A DNA stretch of 64,000 nucleotides from NCBI GenBank assembly GCA_965208395.1, contig CBDBON010000003.1, positions 124,001-188,000 on the forward strand, written 5' to 3'. How positions within the stretch are numbered: the stretch's first letter is position 1; each line of letters starts with the position of its first letter. Both the position numbers and the translations under genes were made by a program. The DNA comes from CBDBON01 sp965208395. Lineage in GTDB: Bacteria > Chloroflexota > Dehalococcoidia > Lucifugimonadales > CBDBON01. Positions 8,243 through 17,200 of this stretch are shown here, one piece after another. The notes under the pieces were generated by a model. That model worked only from the letters and a program-made list of their open reading frames with translations. It ran no database searches and was not told the origin of the DNA.

Positions 8243-8308
8243 GCAACGCTTCATGTGTTATGTTCAATCTTATTGCGAACTGAGCAAGTCGAGAGCGTTG
8301 CATGAAGC
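8243..8308 (+). promoter_or_regulatory. Overlapping inverted repeats around the start codon of the Thr-Pro protein
   Basis: GCAACGC (8243-8249) is complementary to GCGTTGC (8295-8301), and the adjoining GCTTCATG (8248-8255) is complementary to CATGAAGC (8301-8308), which contains the ATG at 8302. Because both arms occur in the same order, the two pairings compete or form a pseudoknot. This could hide or expose the start codon; the function is inference from base pairing only. Confidence 0.35.
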
Positions 8309-9249
8309 ACGTCTTGGGCAGCTTTCTGGTCGCAGTCGGTCTTCTGACAACCGCAATTGGCTATGCTATCCACGTCAACGCCGAGGAGCCGCTTGAGTGC
8401 ACGATTTACTATGAAGACGATGATGGCAATACCAACAGTGCTCCTACCCGTTGCGATAGCGATGGTCTGCCTGTACCTCCCCCCAATCCACCTGGAACCG
8501 TAACAACGTGTGCCGTCAGTCGCGGCGGATCCGAATGCCAGTTTCCGTGTGGATCCGACCCCCGCTCATGGTGCGACCTCACCAACGGTGGCCCCGTCAA
8601 CCCTCCACCGCCTAACACGTCTACCCCTACCCCCAGACCATTACCTACAGCAACTCCACTTCCTACGTCCACGCCGACCGCCACTCCCAGACCACTGCCT
8701 ACAGCTAGCCTACTTCCTGCGTTCACCTCCACACCCGTACCTATCCCCACCGCGACACCAACCGCCACTCCAACTCCGACTCCTACACCTACTCCCACCG
8801 CGACACCGACCGCCACTCCAACTCTGACTCCCACACCCACTCCCACCGCGACACCAACCGCCACTCCAACTCCGACTCCCACACCCACTCCCACCGCGAC
8901 ACCGACTGCCACTCCAACTCTGACTCCCACACCCACCGCGACACCAACTGCCGCTCCAACTCTGACTCCCACACCCGTCCCGACTCCCGTTCCTGTCCCC
9001 ACCACGACTCCAGCGCCCACTGCTGTCCCCACTGTTGCACCCATAGGAGTTGGAACGTCTCAATCTGAGCTGGAGGAATTGGAGCAGCCTGCGGTTCCAG
9101 TCTTCGGAGACGCCATCCCAAGGATTCGCAACACCCTTGCCAGCCTCGCCTCCACTCCGCGCAGACGTACCACCCTCATCTTGATTCAGGTAGCTACCGG
9201 CGTTTTCGCCGTCGGCGTCTTCTCCTACCTGATATTCCGGAGACGCTAG
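8302..9249 (+). CDS. Exported Thr-Pro repeat protein with C-terminal membrane anchor
   Basis: A 315-residue secreted, surface-anchored protein. Residues 1-27 are a signal peptide (SFLVAVGLLTTAIGYAIHVNA). Residues 28-95 are a small Cys-containing domain with six cysteines (CTIYY, RCDSD, TCAVS, CQFPC, WCDL), probably disulfide-bonded. Residues about 105-255 are a Thr-Pro linker (ATPTPTPTP units) encoded by a 48-bp tandem repeat. A C-terminal helix (TTLILIQVATGVFAVGVFSYLIF) ends in RRR, a stop-transfer anchor. The head domain is not recognised. Such linkers usually span the cell wall or extend a domain from the membrane; function unknown. Confidence 0.85.
   Translation: MKHVLGSFLVAVGLLTTAIGYAIHVNAEEPLECTIYYEDDDGNTNSAPTRCDSDGLPVPPPNPPGTVTTCAVSRGGSECQFPCGSDPRSWCDLTNGGPVNPPPPNTSTPTPRPLPTATPLPTSTPTATPRPLPTASLLPAFTSTPVPIPTATPTATPTPTPTPTPTATPTATPTLTPTPTPTATPTATPTPTPTPTPTATPTATPTLTPTPTATPTAAPTLTPTPVPTPVPVPTTTPAPTAVPTVAPIGVGTSQSELEELEQPAVPVFGDAIPRIRNTLASLASTPRRRTTLILIQVATGVFAVGVFSYLIFRRR
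8751..8984 (+). repeat. 48-bp tandem repeat (minisatellite) within the Thr-Pro linker
   Basis: Units begin with CGCGACACC at 8751, 8799, 8847 and 8895 (period 48 bp), then 8937 (one unit shortened by 6 bp). Units differ mainly by CCGAC/CTGAC and CCAAC/CCGAC alternations. All length changes are multiples of three, so the frame and the TPT pattern are kept. Copy-number change by slippage would alter linker length. Confidence 0.9.
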
Positions 9250-9567
9250 GGATGGGACAGTGGTCTGCTCCCCGACCTTCCCACCCAACTGGTTCAAGTT
9301 GAATTGGGCTTGGCCACAGAAAGGGGCATGGCCAGGAGAAGACACACGCCGGAGCAGACCAGTGAGTTCGGCTCTGGACAAAGACACGCCAGGCGTCTCA
9401 GTGGATTATATGAAGTGAGAGCGCAGCTGCACTCGCTTACAGTGACCGTGGACTACGGTCAACCAAATGCAACGCTGGGCAGTTTCCTGCTGTGCTATCC
9501 TGACGCAACGGATACATTCCGACGCTTTTTCTGAGATGTCCGGACTCTTTCAGAACCTATTTCTGTC
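9250..9567. other. Intergenic stretch between Thr-Pro protein and histidine kinase
   Basis: About 320 bp without a convincing gene. An in-frame stretch beginning near 9328 reads MARRRHTPEQ, which resembles the start of IS3-family OrfA proteins, but similarity ends after about ten residues. No tRNA or clear terminator is visible. The kinase probably has its promoter here, but I cannot point to a good one. Confidence 0.4.
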
Positions 9568-11505
9568 ATGCGTTTCCTTTTAGATAGATGGCGAGGCATC
9601 GGCACCAGGTTGTACTTAGCCCTGGGCTTTGCCGTGGCCCTGACCCTGATCTCAGGCGGAGTAGCCGTGTACTACTTCGAACAGAGCGGGGATCATAACT
9701 ACGATCTTCAATCCGAGGCCGTGCCTGTCCTAGAGTCGTCATGGATTGCCGCTCGTGAGGCAGAGCGCCTACGAGTGCTGGGACTCGGGGTGGTAGCAGA
9801 CGCTGAGTCCGGGTTCCAACGCCAGGGGACTGATGCCGTGACTGACTCTCTGGAACAGTTGGAAACAGCTCTGGATAGGGTGAGCAGCGTACCGGCCCTA
9901 GAGGAGGATGCCCAAGCCGTCAATGATGCAGGCCTCAATCTAGCCGGCGTGATCGACAATCTTGCCGTTACCCGAGATGCCCTGTTGAGCGCCAACGGAG
10001 TCGCGACGGACTTCCGATCACGGTTGGCTACCACATCGTCCGAGATCGGAGAGTCAGAGGCGGCCCTGTCAGTGCTGCGGGAGGCGCTGACAGCACAAGA
10101 CGAGGACACACTTCAAGGAATGTGGGACGAGTTCTCAAGCATCCATGCGACCGGTATAGACCCTGTGGTCTCTTCCTTGGCTGAGGGAGAGGGTGTCTTC
10201 TACATCCGCGGCCAGCAACTGGCGCTCGAGGCCAACATCAGGGATATGGCTGTGTCTTTCGATGCAGCGAGTGCGGCCTTGGAAAGTTCCGTAACCGGTT
10301 TGCTTACAGCTTCTGGCGCCGAATCTTCGGAAGCACTGGGGTTGGCTGTAAGCAGTTTCGACGAGGGACGAATTCTCCTGGCGGCAATCAGCGTGATAAG
10401 TGTGATCGTGGCGACTCTGGCGGCCTGGCTATGGGTGGGTAACGGCATGGTCCGGCGCCTTTCCCGCATGTCGGAGCGCATGAGGTCTATGGCTGACGGA
10501 GACCTGGAAACTCCGGTGCCGGAAGTAGGTCGCGACGAGATCGGAGAGCTGGCCAGCGCCCTGGAAATCTTCCGGCAGCAAGCCCTGGAGGTCCAGCGAC
10601 TGAATCTTGTCGAGAAGCTATACGAAGAGCTACGGGTGACCAACGAGGAGTTGAAGCGAGTCCAGGCCCGGCTGGTCGCTCAGGAGAAGCTGGCTGCTCT
10701 GGGCGAACTTGTGTCAGGGGTGGCGCATGAGATTAGCAATCCATTGAACTTCGTCAATAATTTCTCAGAGGGCTCTCTCGATCTGTACAACGAGCTGAAT
10801 GAGATGCTGGACAACTATAGGGACAGGATGTCAGCGGATGATAGCGCGTTGCTGGACGACATCACCCAGGAGATAACTACAAGCCTCAATCGCGTCCTCT
10901 CCAACGGGGGACGCGCACTGGCCATCGTGGAGCGGATGCGCGGATTAGGCGTCTCGGGTGGAGACCCGATCGTAGTCGACCTGAACGAGGTGCTGCGTGA
11001 GGCCGTGCATACCGGGTGGAGGACATTCGGCGCTCAGTGGGAAGACTTCTCAGTAGAGGCCGTCTACGACCTGGACACATCGGTGGGAGAGACGACACTG
11101 GTGGAGAAGGACTTCAATGAAGCGGTACTCAACCTGGTTTCAAATGCTTTCTACGCGATGCATGAGAAACGGAATACCAAGGTGGACTATGAACCGTTGT
11201 TGACAGCCTCCACTCGGCGAGTGAATGACATAGTGGAGATACGTGTTCGAGACAACGGCACTGGAATATCCGATGACGTCGTTGGGCATATCTTCAACCC
11301 CTTCTTCTCCAGCAGAGACGGCGCCGAGGGGGCGGGGTTGGGTTTGTCCATCGCTGCTGACGTGGCCCGGAGGTTCGGGGGCGATCTATCGGTGGATACG
11401 GTATATGGAGAGTACACAGAGTTCGTTATGACCCTACCAATTGTCGTAGACAATTCCACTGAAGGCATCAAGCCCAGGAAAGCTGGAGTAGAAGAGCCCG
11501 TCTAG
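9568..11505 (+). CDS. Membrane sensor histidine kinase with HAMP domain
   Basis: A 645-residue sensor kinase. A first membrane helix (LYLALGFAVALTLISGGVAVYYF, residues about 15-37) is followed by a helical extracytoplasmic sensor of about 230 residues and a second helix (LLAAISVISVIVATLAAWLWV, about 270-291). A HAMP domain (RRLSRMSERMRSMADGDLE) and a coiled-coil linker lead to the H box GVAHEISNPLNFV, with the phosphoacceptor His near 387. The GHKL ATPase shows an N box (NLVSNAFYAM, about 522), DNGTGIS (about 562) and GAGLGLS (about 590). No response regulator gene is adjacent, so it is an orphan here. The signal sensed is unknown; the helical-bundle sensor resembles chemoreceptor-like four-helix bundles. 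Confidence 0.92.
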   Translation: MRFLLDRWRGIGTRLYLALGFAVALTLISGGVAVYYFEQSGDHNYDLQSEAVPVLESSWIAAREAERLRVLGLGVVADAESGFQRQGTDAVTDSLEQLETALDRVSSVPALEEDAQAVNDAGLNLAGVIDNLAVTRDALLSANGVATDFRSRLATTSSEIGESEAALSVLREALTAQDEDTLQGMWDEFSSIHATGIDPVVSSLAEGEGVFYIRGQQLALEANIRDMAVSFDAASAALESSVTGLLTASGAESSEALGLAVSSFDEGRILLAAISVISVIVATLAAWLWVGNGMVRRLSRMSERMRSMADGDLETPVPEVGRDEIGELASALEIFRQQALEVQRLNLVEKLYEELRVTNEELKRVQARLVAQEKLAALGELVSGVAHEISNPLNFVNNFSEGSLDLYNELNEMLDNYRDRMSADDSALLDDITQEITTSLNRVLSNGGRALAIVERMRGLGVSGGDPIVVDLNEVLREAVHTGWRTFGAQWEDFSVEAVYDLDTSVGETTLVEKDFNEAVLNLVSNAFYAMHEKRNTKVDYEPLLTASTRRVNDIVEIRVRDNGTGISDDVVGHIFNPFFSSRDGAEGAGLGLSIAADVARRFGGDLSVDTVYGEYTEFVMTLPIVVDNSTEGIKPRKAGVEEPV

Positions 11506-11754
11506 TAGGTCGTTGCTCGTGCCCTTCCCATCATTGGCAAGCTCGCTTGAGCAGTTCAACGATGCCCTTTCCAGGGCTGTTTCCTCTTCCGGTGTTGGCA
11601 ACCGCAAAGTGGATACTATGAGAGGCGAGAGAGCATGGGATCGGATGCAGATCTTCCGCGACATCGGCTTTGGATGTCAGGCGCTCCTCGTATATGGTCA
11701 TCGCTCACCCGATTCTCTATGGCGTTCGAGCGGACGGAGCCGCACAAGCCTGCT

Positions 11755-13002
11755 TCACCCGGAGCGCCCTGCCCTGTCCGGGGCCCGGTCCCACTGCTTG
11801 GGCAGCAGGAGACCGGTCAGTATCAGGCTCGCCGGCGCAGCGCAGGTGATCATCAGGCCGACGCGCAGGCTCCCTGTCCACTCCTGGATCGCCCCCGTCA
11901 GGATCGGCCCGACGAACGCCCCTACCCAGACTATCGTATAGATCGACGACGTGACGATCGCCACCTCGCGAGGCTTTATCCCGCGCAGCTCGAACGGAAT
12001 CGTCATCAGCACGGGGAAGAAGCTCCACCCCACGCTCTGGATCATGAAGACCACGAACAGCACGGGATACGAGCCAACCCATAGGAGAGGCGCGGCCGTT
12101 CCGGCCAGTATTGCCCCGGCGAGCATCAGCACCTGTCTCTTGCGCCCGATCCTGGACACCAGGACCCCGACAGCCAGCCCGGAAACCGAGGAGAATCCGC
12201 CGCCCACGGCCATCACGACAGCGGACGCCTTCAGAGACATGCCGTACTCGTCGAGCCGCAGGCTGGGCCAGAAGGTGGAGAACGACGAGAAGTTGACTCC
12301 CACTCCAACCATGCCCAGAGCCAGGAGCCATATCTCCTTATGCTCCAGGACGATGCGAAGCGAGCTCAGCTTCTGACGGCCATGCTGCGCCTCGAAGTCC
12401 TGGGTCATCCGCTCCCTGCCGAAGACATGCCACGCAACCGCCATTGCCAGGGAGAGCAGGCCGAAGACGTGGAGAGTGTTGCGCCAACTGTCGTCCAGCA
12501 GCTCCAGCACCACCGGCACGGCAATGAACCCCATTCCCACGATTCCCCACAGGAGATTGGCCAGCGAGTTCGCTATGACGACCTCGTTGGGCGGAATCCA
12601 CTGCCGGATCAGGAGCACGCGGGCCGGCTCGCGCGCCGTGGCAGTCGCACCGTAGAGGACACGGCCCAACAGTATCAGAAGAAAGTAGGGCGCCCAGCCC
12701 TGGAAGAAGACGAGAGCAGCCGCTCCGAAGAAGGTGATCGAGCCCAAGAGCTTGGGCCTGTACCGCGTAAGAAACCACGCGAACGGGATGGCGAGCAGGA
12801 TGTTCGCCACCTGCGGCGCCGAGCCGAGGAACCCCTCCTGGATCGGGCTCAATCCCAGCTCTGCCCTCATGCTCGGCAGCAGAAACCCCAGGCTGCCAAG
12901 CACGACGTAGGTCCAGATGTGGCCGGTCATCCACAACGCAATGACCACCCACCTGTAACGCGGGAAATCCGTCATCACCTCTGCGTCGACTCGCGTGCTC
13001 AT
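11755..13002 (-). CDS. Major facilitator superfamily transporter
   Basis: A 415-residue MFS permease with about 12 predicted hydrophobic segments, starting with YRWVVIALWMTGHIWTYVVLGSLGF. GSAPQVANILLAIPFAWFLTRYRPK fits the loop 2-3 region, and VSRIGRKRQVL the corresponding loop between helices 8 and 9 of the second half. The substrate cannot be told from sequence. Start at 13002; an internal Met ten residues later is also possible. Convergent with the histidine kinase gene (the 250 bp between them hold nothing recognisable) and divergent from the dipeptidase gene. Its 3' third is duplicated as a fragment at 4914-5255. Confidence 0.9.
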   Translation of the reverse strand: MSTRVDAEVMTDFPRYRWVVIALWMTGHIWTYVVLGSLGFLLPSMRAELGLSPIQEGFLGSAPQVANILLAIPFAWFLTRYRPKLLGSITFFGAAALVFFQGWAPYFLLILLGRVLYGATATAREPARVLLIRQWIPPNEVVIANSLANLLWGIVGMGFIAVPVVLELLDDSWRNTLHVFGLLSLAMAVAWHVFGRERMTQDFEAQHGRQKLSSLRIVLEHKEIWLLALGMVGVGVNFSSFSTFWPSLRLDEYGMSLKASAVVMAVGGGFSSVSGLAVGVLVSRIGRKRQVLMLAGAILAGTAAPLLWVGSYPVLFVVFMIQSVGWSFFPVLMTIPFELRGIKPREVAIVTSSIYTIVWVGAFVGPILTGAIQEWTGSLRVGLMITCAAPASLILTGLLLPKQWDRAPDRAGRSG

Positions 13003-13144
13003 CGCTGGTTGGAGATTTTACAGCACATCCCGCCTCCTTGGAGCCACTCACTCGATCGGGCTGTATCCTTGACGGTGCTCCTCTCCGCCTTGTAATGTGG
13101 CGCCAGCCCTTTCAACGACATGTCGGACACACGGAGGCTTACCT

Positions 13145-14320
13145 ATGGACGATGCCGTACATCACGCAAAGACGCTGCAGGCGCAGGCGCCGCTGATAGA
13201 CGGCCACAACGACATCGCCTTCCAGTACACACTCCAGGCCAGCGGCGAGTTGTGGAGAATGGACATCTCGCAGCCTCAGCCAGGGATGCACACCGACATT
13301 CCACGGCTCCGGGAGGGTGGAGTCGGGGGACAGTTCTGGTCGGCCTACGTCCCGCCCTCCGACCGTGGCGAGATCGACATGCAGTCGACCATATGGCAGA
13401 TCGACCTGATCCACAACATGATCGACCGGTACCCCGACGCCTTCAAGATGGCGCTCACCGCCGACGACGTCGAGGATGCGCACGAGGGAGGCAGGATCGG
13501 TTCCCTGATCGGCGTCGAGGGAGGACATATGATCAATAACTCCCTGGCGACGCTCCGCATCTTCTACGATCTGGGCGCCCGGTACATGACTCTCGCCCAC
13601 TTCAAGAACACCGACTGGGCCGACTCCGCGACCGACACCCCCAAGGCGAACGGGCTTACCAATTTCGGCCGGGAGGTAGTCCGCGAGATGAACCGGCTGG
13701 GTATGCTCGTCGATCTCTCGCACGTATCCCCAGACACGATGAACGATGCCCTAGACGTCGCCGAGGCACCTGTGCTCTTCAGCCACTCTTCCGCCCGCGC
13801 GATCACCAACGTCCCGCGCAACGTGCCCGACGAGGTCCTCAACCGGCTGCCGGGCAACGGCGGCGTCGTCATGGTCGCCTTCGTCCCCTTCTTCGTCACC
13901 AAGGAGGAGCCGAATTTCGTTGCTCCGCCCGTGCGGGGAGATCATATGAGCCAGCAGGCTATGGCCGCGGTGCTCGAAAAGTGGCTCAGGGAGAACCCGC
14001 CCCCGCCGACCAGCCTCGCCGACGTCGCCGACCACATAGACCACATTAGAGACGTGGCGGGCATCGACCACGTCGGTCTGGGATCCGACTTTGACGGCAT
14101 GCCCAGTCACCACACCGTCCCGGCTGGACTGGAAGACGTCTCCAAGTATCCCGGTCTGACCGCTGAGCTGGTGCGCCGCGGCTACAGCGATACTGACGTC
14201 AAGAAGGTGATGGGCGGCAACGTCCTGCGCGTCATGAGGGAGGCCGAGACCGCCGCAAGCCGGATCAGGGTAGAGCGCCGGCCGTCCGAGGCGCGCATCG
14301 AAGACCTCGATTCGGAGTAG
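13145..14320 (+). CDS. Membrane dipeptidase (peptidase family M19)
   Basis: Zinc dipeptidase related to renal dipeptidase, 391 residues. Metal ligands and family motifs visible: LIDGHNDIAF (HxD) near the N-terminus, IGVEGGHMINN (bridging Glu), LVDLSHVSPDTM and VLFSHSSARAITNVPRNV (two His ligands), and HVGLGSDFDG near the C-terminus. The start at 13145 is chosen because GGAGG (13133-13137) lies 7 bp upstream. It hydrolyses dipeptides, including D-amino-acid-containing ones in bacterial members. It leads a run with the TPP enzyme and SDR genes downstream (48 and 49 bp gaps), probably one transcript for catabolism of an unknown compound. Confidence 0.93.
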   Translation: MDDAVHHAKTLQAQAPLIDGHNDIAFQYTLQASGELWRMDISQPQPGMHTDIPRLREGGVGGQFWSAYVPPSDRGEIDMQSTIWQIDLIHNMIDRYPDAFKMALTADDVEDAHEGGRIGSLIGVEGGHMINNSLATLRIFYDLGARYMTLAHFKNTDWADSATDTPKANGLTNFGREVVREMNRLGMLVDLSHVSPDTMNDALDVAEAPVLFSHSSARAITNVPRNVPDEVLNRLPGNGGVVMVAFVPFFVTKEEPNFVAPPVRGDHMSQQAMAAVLEKWLRENPPPPTSLADVADHIDHIRDVAGIDHVGLGSDFDGMPSHHTVPAGLEDVSKYPGLTAELVRRGYSDTDVKKVMGGNVLRVMREAETAASRIRVERRPSEARIEDLDSE

Positions 14321-14368
14321 ACTCCGACACCTGCGCCACGTACCACATGACATGAAAGGACTCAGCCA

Positions 14369-14971
14369 ATGATCGAGGCGACCGATGTGTTCGAGCTCTT
14401 CCGGAAGCATCGCGGAGACGCGATCGTGATGGCCGGAGGGTTGAGCGGCTACAGGCACTGGCACGAGTACAGCTCGACGCCGGGCAGAGACGCAGGAGGC
14501 TTCGTCCACACGATGGGCGCGCTCTCGCCCACCGCCCTGGGCGTCGCCCTCGCCCAGCCCGACGAAAAGGTCGTGCTGTTCGACTCCGAGGGCGCGCTGC
14601 TGATGAACCTCGGGTCCCTGGCGACCATCGCGGACCAGGGACCGGCCAACCTGTACCACTTCCTCCTGGACAACGAGGGCTATGCCACGACTGGAGGCCA
14701 ACCCGTTCCAAGCGCCCAGGACATCGACTACGCGGGCATGGCCAGGGACGCCGGATACCCCGCCGCCTACTCCTTCGACAACCTGGAAGATCTCGCCACG
14801 AGCCTGACGGAGATACTGGCGACGCCCGGGCCGGTCTTCATCGCCATCAAGGTCATACCAGAGATCGAGAACACCCCCATCGGCCTTCGCGACCCTCTGC
14901 CGATGCGCCCCTTCGGGCAGATCATCCAGGAGCTTCAGGAGGAGCTCGGAGTGCGTGGCCGATCATCCTGA
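14369..14971 (+). CDS. Thiamine pyrophosphate enzyme, C-terminal (PP-domain) type
   Basis: A 200-residue protein equal to the TPP-binding PP domain of acetolactate synthase or to the beta subunit of sulfopyruvate/phosphonopyruvate decarboxylases. The metal/TPP motif region reads FDSEGALLMNLGSLATI, where the classic GDG is replaced by SEG; the second motif is LDNEGYATTGGQPVPSA. No Pyr-domain (alpha) partner is seen next to it, although two-subunit relatives normally have one. It may pair with a subunit encoded elsewhere. Located between dipeptidase and SDR genes on the same strand. The exact reaction cannot be assigned. Confidence 0.8.
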   Translation: MIEATDVFELFRKHRGDAIVMAGGLSGYRHWHEYSSTPGRDAGGFVHTMGALSPTALGVALAQPDEKVVLFDSEGALLMNLGSLATIADQGPANLYHFLLDNEGYATTGGQPVPSAQDIDYAGMARDAGYPAAYSFDNLEDLATSLTEILATPGPVFIAIKVIPEIENTPIGLRDPLPMRPFGQIIQELQEELGVRGRSS

Positions 14972-15020
14972 TCCCGTCGCGCGGCTCGTCATGGCCGCCT
15001 GCGCCTGAGGAGGAAATCGA

Positions 15021-15776
15021 ATGCGTCTGGAAGGCAAGGTCGCAATGTTGTCCGGCATCGGTCAGGGCATGGGCCGTGCCACCGCCCTCATCTTCGCCCA
15101 GGAAGGAGCACAGGTCGCCGTCGTCGCGCGGAGGCCCGGCCACCTCGAAGAGACTGCGCAGCGTATCCGGTCCGTCGGAGGGAGCGCGCTGGTCGTCGCC
15201 GCCGACCTGTCTGACAAGGCGGAGGCCGAGCGCGCGGTCAGCGAGGTCGTCGACCACTACGGCCGTCTCGACATCCTCTACTCCGCGGCCGGGGGTAACT
15301 TCGATCCGGGCCGGGACTTCGACGACGTGGATGAGAGCTTCTGGAACGTCACTCTCAGCAACACACTGAACAGCCTCTACAACTTGGCGCAGGCCGTCCG
15401 GCCGATAATGGACCGGCAGGGCGGCGGGGCTATCGTTACACTGGCAGCGAGCTTCAGCGTCCGGCAGGAGGGCAATCCCGCGTATGGAGCGGCCAAGGCA
15501 GGAGTCATAGGACTCTCCCAGAACCTCGCCCGTGAGTTCTTCGAGAACAATATAAGGGTCAACTGCATAGCAGCCGGCCTGTTCCGAGGCCGGCTGGAAG
15601 ACGGCCGTGTCGGTCCGGCTGCGGCGAGGCTCTCCCGCACCGGCTATCCGCAGGACATCGGCTACGCCGCTCTCTACCTAGCCTCCGACGAGGCCGGATG
15701 GGTCACCGGTCAGACACTGGCCGTAGACGGCGGGGTCGATGTGGGCACGCGCCTCCTCTGGCAACATGAGAGATAG
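15021..15776 (+). CDS. Short-chain dehydrogenase/reductase
   Basis: Classical SDR of 251 residues. The cofactor motif reads LSGIGQGMGRATAL (usual TGxxxGxG, with S in place of T), then VVARRPGHL. The catalytic region has LAASFSV (Ser) and the YxxxK of NPAYGAAKAGV. The C-terminus ends with GWVTGQTLAVDGG, typical of the family. GAGGAGGAAA upstream supports the start at 15021. Substrate unknown; co-directional with the dipeptidase and TPP enzyme genes. Confidence 0.92.
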   Translation: MRLEGKVAMLSGIGQGMGRATALIFAQEGAQVAVVARRPGHLEETAQRIRSVGGSALVVAADLSDKAEAERAVSEVVDHYGRLDILYSAAGGNFDPGRDFDDVDESFWNVTLSNTLNSLYNLAQAVRPIMDRQGGGAIVTLAASFSVRQEGNPAYGAAKAGVIGLSQNLAREFFENNIRVNCIAAGLFRGRLEDGRVGPAAARLSRTGYPQDIGYAALYLASDEAGWVTGQTLAVDGGVDVGTRLLWQHER

Positions 15777-15826
15777 CGCTCCGTCGCCACCCTCCTGACA
15801 GATCGCATGCCTCTCCAACTCGTAGA

Positions 15827-17200
15827 ATGAACAGGCTCACCGCCTCCGTCCTGGTCTTCGCCGTGCTCATTGCGGCCATAGTAGTCGCGCCGGCCCTGAA
15901 CGATGTCGTCACGACACGGACACCGGAGCTCCCGCCCTCGCTGGCGACGCCCTCCGCATCCCCAGCCGAGGCGTCCGCACAGCCGAGTGAGCAGACCGAC
16001 CTACCGGCCCCGTCCGACGATGTTTCCCCCGGCCTGCCCGATTCCGATCTGATCGTCTACAACTCCCTGGACGGTCAGATAGCCCTCATCGAACCGGACG
16101 GAGCCCATAGCTGGAATATCACCGACGGCGAGCGATTCTACGCCTGGCCCACCTGGTCGCCCGACGGTCGCGCCATCGCATTCTCCGGGCCGGGACGGCG
16201 TGCCGACGGTGCCGAGGCGCTGGCCCTATTCGTCCACTCGCTGATCGACCGAGAGACCAGGGTCGTCTACGTCAACGAGCGTGGGATGGGGCCCATTCTG
16301 CCGGAGATGCCGCACTATCCTTACTTCTCTCCGGACGGCTCCCGGCTGGCCTTCATGGCCAGCGTCCCGTCGGGGCTGACTCTCTTCGTCACCGATCCGA
16401 GCTCCGATAGGGAGCCCACCGCGCTGGTCAGAAACGCCCCCCTCTACGCTTCTTGGTCGCCGGACTCTGACCGGCTCCTGGTCCACGGAGGCGCGGACCA
16501 CTACCTGATCACGATCCGGGACGGGTCGGGGTCCGTGGCAAGACTGGGCGCGAGAGCCGTCAACTACCGCGTGCCTGACTGGTCGTCCTCCAGCGGCAGC
16601 ATGGCCATCGTCTCACAGGAACCCAGTGGAAAGGGAGGGATATACACCACGGACGTCGGAGGCCTTGACAGGCGATTCATCGCCGAGACGCCCGGGCACG
16701 CCGCCTTCCTGTGGTCTCCTGACGGCGAGTTGCTGGCGGTTGCACACTCACGTCCCTCCGGCGGGGCGGCGTATGACGGCGTCAGGCTCTTCTCGAGAAT
16801 AGGCGTCCCTCAGCCAGTCGGGATAGACGACCCCGTCGCCGCATTCTTCTGGTCGCCGGACGGGTCCAAGCTCGCCTACGTTTCGGAGGGAACCGAGGGG
16901 GGCTACCTTCAATGGAATATGCTCGATACCGAGACAGGCGACAGTTGGCCGGTGGCGGAGTTCCTCCCGTCGCTGCCCCAGACCACCATATTCCGCTTCT
17001 TCGATCAGTTCGCCCACTCTCACTCACCATGGTCCCCCGACAGCCGCTCGCTGGTCTTTTCCGGCATCCTGCGGGCCGAGGGGTTATCGGTCTCCGCGGG
17101 GAGACAGCAGACTCCCCAGATCATCGTAGCCGACACGGACCGGAATCCCGCGATCGACCAGATCGCCGATGGATTCATGGCCTTCTGGTCGCCGCGTTAG
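15827..17200 (+). CDS. Exported WD40-like (PD40/TolB-type) beta-propeller protein
   Basis: A 457-residue secreted protein. An N-terminal hydrophobic segment (LTASVLVFAVLIAAIVVAPAL) acts as signal peptide or anchor, followed by a Pro/Ser/Ala-rich linker to about residue 65. Repeated PD40 motifs follow: WSPDGRAIAFSG, FSPDGSRLAFMA, WSPDSDRLLVHG, WSPDGELLAVAH, WSPDGSKLAYVS and WSPDSRSLVFSG, consistent with a six- or seven-bladed propeller. Function unknown; such domains bind proteins or peptidoglycan-associated partners. Its 3' end overlaps the convergent Memo-family gene by 26 bp. A similar lipoprotein is encoded at 43860-45107. Confidence 0.85.
   Translation: MNRLTASVLVFAVLIAAIVVAPALNDVVTTRTPELPPSLATPSASPAEASAQPSEQTDLPAPSDDVSPGLPDSDLIVYNSLDGQIALIEPDGAHSWNITDGERFYAWPTWSPDGRAIAFSGPGRRADGAEALALFVHSLIDRETRVVYVNERGMGPILPEMPHYPYFSPDGSRLAFMASVPSGLTLFVTDPSSDREPTALVRNAPLYASWSPDSDRLLVHGGADHYLITIRDGSGSVARLGARAVNYRVPDWSSSSGSMAIVSQEPSGKGGIYTTDVGGLDRRFIAETPGHAAFLWSPDGELLAVAHSRPSGGAAYDGVRLFSRIGVPQPVGIDDPVAAFFWSPDGSKLAYVSEGTEGGYLQWNMLDTETGDSWPVAEFLPSLPQTTIFRFFDQFAHSHSPWSPDSRSLVFSGILRAEGLSVSAGRQQTPQIIVADTDRNPAIDQIADGFMAFWSPR

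Noticed and set aside
8409..9121. Long open frames on the minus strand and in other frames across the Thr-Pro repeat
   Set aside because: They arise from the low-complexity repeat (GVGVG or EWESEL patterns) and have no start context; the plus-strand frame has a signal peptide and anchor.
9328..9534. Fragment resembling IS3 OrfA (MARRRHTPEQ)
   Set aside because: Only about ten residues match, too little to call a mobile element remnant.
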